NCBI RefSeq assembly: GCF_000264995.1
Contig: NW_006767433.1
Coordinates: 728,346-792,345, forward strand
DNA length: 64,000 bases
Origin: Punctularia strigosozonata HHB-11173 SS5
Taxonomy: Eukaryota > Basidiomycota > Agaricomycetes > Corticiales > Punctulariaceae
Direction of reading: 5' to 3'
Shown one piece after another: positions 59,201 through 64,000 of the stretch (position 1 is its first letter; each line of letters starts with the position of its first letter). Both the position numbers and the translations under genes were made by a program. The notes below the pieces were generated by a model. It saw only the letters and a list, made by a program, of their open reading frames with translations, searched no databases and was not told where the DNA came from.

Positions 59201-60477
59201 TGATGCTGCATGACGCCCGTGAGCCGGCGCTGCTCCGCGAGCTCGATCTTGTAAAACTGCATCGCGAGGCTCTCCGCGCCCTCGTCCACGTCGTTCGCTT
59301 TGGGCTGTTTGCGGGCGTCGGCGTCGGGAAGAAGAATCGGTCCGGTCCGGTCGTCAGCGCTCTGTCCTCCAGCTCGGATCGGAAAGGAATCGGTATACCC
59401 TACCAGCTCCGTGGGGTCCTCGTCGTCGAGGTCGCCGTCCTGGTCGCTCCGGGACATGTCGTCCGCGCGGCGCGCGATGTCCCGGAGCCATTCGAAGGGC
59501 AGGTCGTCGATCCGCCGCCGGATCGACGCCGGGAGGCGCAGCGGGATGCGCTCGGTGATGCCGTGGGAAAGCTCCACGTTCTGCCGGATCGTGTCGAAGA
59601 AGGGGTTGAACGCCTGCGGGTTCGGGGTCATGCCGCGCGGCCCGGCGGAGGTCATGAGCTGCGAGGTGGTGGAGGACTTGAAGAAGGCCGCCATCGGGAG
59701 ATCGCGCGCGCGGAGGGACGGGGCCGCTGCCGCGGGCTGGGAGAGGGTCGGGGGCAGGGCGTGCTGGGGAGACGTGGGGTCCGAGGGCGGGTCCGAGTCC
59801 GACTCGTCGTCGGAGGGCGGATCTTGGTCGACGAAGTCCCTGCGCTCGCGCCAGACGGACTGGAAGCCGCCCTGGATCCAGCCGAGCCGCGCGGGGTCGA
59901 CGCCCTCCGCGTGGAACTTGGCGAGGAGGCCCTTGACGTTCGAGCTGGCGCCGAGGGTGTTGGTGTCCGCGTCGTAGACGAGGATGAAGTCCGACTCGCG
60001 CCAGCGCTCGAGCTTGCGCCGCACGAGGGCGGGGAGCATCTCGCCCACGCGGGCGATGTTGAACAAGGGCCGCTTGAGCAGCGTGGACGGCACCGAGAGC
60101 GAGAGCGCCCGCGGAAGACGGCCGTTGGTGTAGGCCGCGTGCGGCCGGATGTCGAGGATGAGCGTGCGCGGGTCGGCGAGCCTGTCGGGGAGCTCGGCGA
60201 CGCGGACGGGGGTGAAGGACGCGGCGGGGGCTGGGGCCGCGGGCGATGAAGGCACGGGTGGTTTAGACGGCGCGGAGAGAGGTGGTGCTGGCCGCGAGGG
60301 GAAGGAGAACGCCGGGATCGATGGGCCCGAGCCCTTGGGAGAGTCGGGGAGACGGGCGGTGAGCAGCGGGGGAACGCCGAAGCGCGAGACGACGGCGTCC
60401 ACGAAGGCTTGGTCGGCGGGGGTGGCGGTGGTGGACGACGACGGCTGGCCGAAGGCGCCGGTGAAGAAGTCGTGCAT
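56236..60477 (-). CDS. Protein tyrosine phosphatase with N-terminal rhodanese domain (Pyp1/PTP2/PTP3-like)
   Basis: The start at 60477 reads MHDFFTGAFGQPSSS. A rhodanese domain follows: VRVAELPDRLADPRTLILDI, RPHAAYTNGRLPRALSLSVP and a loop DFILVYDADTN, where the catalytic Cys of active rhodaneses is replaced, so it should be a docking module. The phosphatase domain then runs over several exons: GVEKGAKNRYRNIWPFEHAR, DDDYINASFVQPLGTTKRYI, ATQGPLPA, FWTLCWEQNVHVIVMLTREI, then MQYLDWPDMNVPSDP (WPD loop) and the P-loop HCSAGVGRTG, with catalytic Cys at about 57955-57957. A low-complexity insert (QHQHQHQQ) sits between WPD and P-loop. After the core a tail of about 470 residues has poly-Gln and Ser/Pro repeats. 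In yeasts such enzymes dephosphorylate the Hog1/Sty1 stress MAPK; that role here is inferred. The last exon begins near 58620. Confidence 0.9.
57760..57790. repeat. CTG/CAG trinucleotide run coding poly-Gln in the phosphatase tail
   Basis: A CTGCTG tract on the plus strand gives about seven Gln in the minus-strand phosphatase (PKQQQQQQQVDD). A similar CAG tract occurs in the PIL1 tail near 27168-27190. Confidence 0.7.
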
Positions 60478-62253
60478 GGCGGCGACGGGACGAGTGTCGT
60501 CGATGTGGGCGACGACGAGGACGATGACAACGGACGTCTTGCTGAGGAAAGGAAAAGAAAAGCGCAGGACGCCTCCGTCCCTGGACCGAGAACAACGAGT
60601 GACATCATGGAGCCCAGATGGCGCCCCACGTGCTCGATCGTTTCTCGCGTCGCAAATTTGACCCCCGCGGCCGTGCCTAGGCTGCGTCACGTGCGTGCCA
60701 TGCGCTTTCACCAACCTTCTGGCCAATCAAGCAACCTGGTTCGCTCTCGTCCAACACTCCAATCAACAGCCGCGAACTCTAATACGCTTATACACACATA
60801 TACTTGGGTTTGATCCAAAGGGCAGCGACGCGCGGAACCCCAGCTGATCCAACTATCAGGCCATCGAATCCCAGGACATCAACGGCGGCGAGCCGGACTC
60901 CGCGCAGGAGCCAGCGCTCCATAATACATCGGAACGTGTTTCTTCCAGTCACCCTCCCTCCGAGTCTCTCACGTACCAAACACACGCCAGCTTCTTGCGT
61001 GATCTTCGTGCCGGCGTTTTCTCTGCTTCGAAGAGGAGAGGAGTTGGTCGCGTGCGCACCACCGTTACTGGCACCTCCAGCCGCCCACGCTTCTAGTCTG
61101 AATCCCTCAGCGACTCCGCCTCATGCACTCCTGCTCGCGCATGGGCAAACCCCCACGACATAACCTACAAGCAGCGCGCCCAGCCCGGACCCAGACCTCG
61201 CAATTCTGGTCAGTCGATGGCCCAACAAACTCGGCGGACGATGAGGTCAGGACTATGTCCAGATCCTGACCTCATCAAGCTCAATGGAGCTCGTAAGGTT
61301 GGAACCACGGCGACTGAGGACCTAGACGAGAACCCAAACCATACGCTCTCGCTCTCGTCCTTGGCCCGTACATCCGAACAGAAGTGTTCACTCGAAGGTG
61401 CGGGAGGGGGTGGGGGGGATTAAGGCGATGATACCCCGGAAACCCCACCTCGCGCACTCAACGAGCTCCCGACGACTCTCACCGCTAGCTCCACACACCC
61501 ATATGTTGTTTCCAACACCCCCGCGCGTATACTCTACGCCGGCACACTCGTCTTCTCTCGCATGTGCGCCTCGCTCCGACAGCGGCAGTACGAGAGAAAC
61601 CCCACGGCCTCCGCCTCAAGCCGCCGCAAGTCCTAGATTCCTGCGGCGATCGCGTGCGAGGGAAAAGAGGGGTGGTTATCAAAACAACGCAACGCCCGGG
61701 TTAATCTCCCATCGCTAGGGGCTGCGGGGGGATGACAACGCGTCCGCTCCGGCGGCTTGAGCATGGTCGGGGTCGCCGTCCGAAACGAAGGAATGCTGCT
61801 CCCCACAATCTGAACCTGAAGCAATTCCTCAGGCATGTCGTGCTTGTCAGCTCGAATTTGGAAACAAGTTGCGATGACTGTCCGACTCATCCCGACCGGC
61901 CCGATCGACAATGACGACGTCTGCTTCGGCGTCGTGCCTCGAGGCACCGCATAATAGGGGGTGGCTGTGCCATCTGTCTAGACACTGCCTCGGGATTAGC
62001 AAAGCCTCAAGCACATCCGCGACCATCCGGAAAAGTTGAGGGGGCGATTTTACAACGAAGATCGAAACACATGGGGAGTCACTTGGGAGTCATACGGTAA
62101 CAGCACCTCGTGTTAACGGTTCACTGGCGCATGATGCGATTGCCCCAACCCCCATCCACCGCATCGTACATCGAAGTACGGCCTCCGACGTAAGAGCTTG
62201 CCGTTGATTAAATACCGAACAGCGCCCACAGCGCTGATCTCCCGGCCCTCTTC
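60478..62253. other. Intergenic region right of the phosphatase gene
   Basis: About 1.8 kb. The phosphatase promoter lies at the left. The frame 60804-61163 (plus) and others lack motifs. Nothing else can be supported. Confidence 0.35.
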
Positions 62254-63424
62254 ATGTTTTGGGAACCATATACTCGTGTCCACTCGCGTTGTACCGCCGG
62301 CCCGTCCGACGTGTTCTTGAGCATTTTGGTATATTTACTCGAAATGGAGCAGGTTCCTCGTCGGCTTCTCTCCTCCTTGTTCGACGACGTTGGAGGGAAA
62401 CCGCCCCCACTCGCTGCTCAAGCATCATGTCATGAACGAGCAGAAACGCTGCTCAATCTTCGGCCATGGTCAACGATCATCCTCCTCGTCCATGACTGCA
62501 CTCATCGTGCGAGGTCCATCCCGACGTCATAATTTGACTCGCCACGGACCGCCCGGCACATCTAACCATCACCGAGCTGCCTCCTCTTCCTATCCGCGAG
62601 GCGAAACGAGAAACCATCCATATCGATTACGACACAGCCCGGAGAATCTGGACGTTCTGGAAGTCAGCGCGAAGGTGAGTGAACAGGTCGGCCGGATATA
62701 CCGACTTAGTTCGGGAGAGTTGAAACTCCTCCTGCAGATGACGCACCGCAAACGTTGCCGCACCAAGCTTGAGCTTCCACGCTTCGGAGAACATGCGCGG
62801 CCCTGACGTCGCTCGGCTCGATGAAACGAAGATATCTATCCATCGGGCTCGGGACGGCTGCGCTTGCAAACGCCATCGCCCTTCCCCAGGCTCACCGGCC
62901 CGTGCCCGCGATCACGATGCCTCTGAGGCCGCACCCTTCAAACCCAAAGCTCGTCCTCCCCGCGACTTACGCGTCCTCGCCCTCGTCGTCATCCACTGCA
63001 CGGTCCTCCTGCTCTGACTCATGCCCCACGAGACCCTCGCCGTCATCGCGACCCCGTCCGGCCTACCTCGAGCCTCCGCGTCTGCCAGCCCCGCGTCATC
63101 ATCGTTCGCTCGAGATCAGCCCTTCCAGCTCTGGTCTTCTGACCTCGCAGCGCTTCTGCCGTCATCGGCCTCGATACTCGCGCGCGTATCCCCTTACATC
63201 AGAGAATTCTTCGTAAGGGCGACGTGCTGTTCTGGGACGTGGAAAAGCTAGTACCCCGACATCGCAGTGGTGAACAGCTGCTCAGCAAACGGGATCGCCA
63301 TGAACCTCCAACCCGCAACCCCTTCCTCGGTCGCTGGGATCGACAAACATCAAGCGAGCGTCACCGACTCCGCACTGGGAACTGCCAGACTACCACCACC
63401 ACGGTCCCTTCACCGGTGACGACG
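62254..63424 (+). other. Weak, unassigned coding traces
   Basis: Several plus-strand stretches read like protein but do not join into one model. At about 62560-62672 a frame reads HLTITELPPLPIREAKRETI and HIDYDTARRIWTFWKSARR before a GTGAGT donor. At about 63110-63209 another reads RDQPFQLWSSDLAALLPSSA and ILARVSPYIREFF before a GTAAGG donor; an AG at 63247-63248 would lead to YPDIAVVNSCSANGIAMNLQ and a stop near 63424. No family is recognised, and an ATG with clean linking exons is missing. It may be a decayed gene or an unusual one. Confidence 0.25.
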
Positions 63425-63560
63425 GAGGCCAACATGGCCCGGCAGTTCGATGACGCAGGGCGAAAGCAACCGACACGATTGTGACTGCTGGTGTTTTATT
63501 CCCGGCGCTTCAGCCGCGAGTGCGACCACTGAGTATGCCGTAAACACGTCCGATTAGCGA

Positions 63561-63581
63561 GCACCGAGCGAAGCTCGGTGC
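63561..63581. repeat. Perfect 9-bp hairpin
   Basis: GCACCGAGC and GCTCGGTGC separated by GAA. It lies 130 bases before the SAP-like ORF. Confidence 0.7.
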
Positions 63582-63710
63582 GCCGTCTTGGGCTCGAGGG
63601 AGACAATTGAAACTCCGCTCGCGTCTCGCTCTTCATCCCTCCGGACTCCCTCGTCAGTAGAGGTGGCCCACTAGGCAGCATCAGCACACTAAACGCTTGC
63701 AAGCGGAAAC

Positions 63711-63986
63711 ATGCCGCCCTGGGCCCTGCGCGACAACGCTTTCGACAAACCGCACTACCGGCTCAACCGGGCAGCCTTAGTAGAGCTCGCAGAAGCATTA
63801 GGCGTCGAGCCCGGAGGGAACGTACACGAGCTCAAGGCAAGGACGAAGCAAGCCCTGTTCGAGCGGAGGGACGAGCTCATTGAACACCCGTCCTATTCCG
63901 CCCTTTACACGGAGAGAGAGAAGAACGAATTCCAACAGGGTCGCACCCAAGGAACCGGGACGAAGGCTCAGACTGGCAAGGCATAG
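63711..63986 (+). CDS. Short ORF with SAP-like helix-helix motif (possible mobile-element protein)
   Basis: 91 residues from ATG 63711 to TAG 63984-63986, no intron needed. The sequence RLNRAALVELAEALGVEPGG, then NVHELKARTKQAL, resembles the two-helix SAP fold (Leu-rich first helix, Gly turn, LKxR second helix), which usually binds AT-rich DNA. The rest is charged and ends in a Gln/Gly/Thr/Lys-rich tail (QGRTQGTGTKAQTGKA). SAP-like short proteins occur in chromatin factors and at the start of some fungal transposable-element ORFs; the window ends just after, so the partner ORF, if any, is out of view. Both readings are inference. Confidence 0.45.
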   Translation: MPPWALRDNAFDKPHYRLNRAALVELAEALGVEPGGNVHELKARTKQALFERRDELIEHPSYSALYTEREKNEFQQGRTQGTGTKAQTGKA

Positions 63987-64000
63987 CGGACTATCAAGAA

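Noticed and set aside
59200-60249. 349-codon plus-strand ORF
   Set aside because: Antisense to the rhodanese part of the phosphatase gene; no independent support.

Overview
The window is nuclear DNA from a basidiomycete fungus, most likely an agaricomycete. Genes are GC-rich and cut by many short introns (mostly 50-70 nt, GT...AG). The families present fit that group: a TPR-CHAT protein, F-box/LRR paralogues, a DUF6534-type membrane protein, a CPL1/PriA-like secreted protein, a GT90 (CAP10-like) glycosyltransferase and a Pil1 eisosome protein with a long tail. No CRISPR array, operon, rRNA or tRNA was seen. Two assembly gaps (runs of N) lie at 27553-27957 and 45449-45935.

Layout. 1-35.8 kb is mostly conserved housekeeping sequence: ARP5 of the INO80 complex (minus, cut by the left edge), a TPR-CHAT protein (plus), DNA topoisomerase II (plus, 16 exons), a 2079-residue coiled-coil protein of unknown role (plus), a short Kes1/Osh4-type oxysterol-binding protein (minus), the DEAD-box helicase DBP3 (minus), Pil1 (plus), a Sec4/Rab8 GTPase (minus), a ThuA-like protein with frame damage (minus) and a CaM-kinase-like kinase (plus).

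36-44 kb is an accessory island: two paralogous F-box genes (minus) flank a 28-bp perfect inverted repeat and a broken copy of the 3' half of the CPL1-like gene that stands intact 11 kb further on. Beside it is a three-exon gene for a 53-residue secreted cysteine-rich peptide, whose exons are each too short to show as a long ORF.

44-60.5 kb holds the GT90 enzyme (minus), the intact CPL1-like gene (plus), a third F-box-type gene (plus), a many-exon DUF6534-type membrane protein that is almost invisible as open frames (plus), and a rhodanese-plus-tyrosine-phosphatase protein (minus). 60.5-64 kb has no confident gene apart from weak coding traces and a short SAP-like ORF at the right edge.

The genes do not form a single pathway. 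Themes that recur are the cell surface and secretion (Sec4, Pil1, OSBP, GT90, CPL1-like, small secreted peptide), DNA and chromatin (ARP5, TOP2), signalling (CaMK, PTP) and lineage-expanded accessory families (CHAT, F-box, DUF6534). Exon boundaries were worked out by hand from splice sites and reading phase; for TPR-CHAT, TOP2, the coiled-coil protein, CaMK, the small peptide, CPL1-like and the 51.7-kb F-box gene the summed exons give a whole number of codons.
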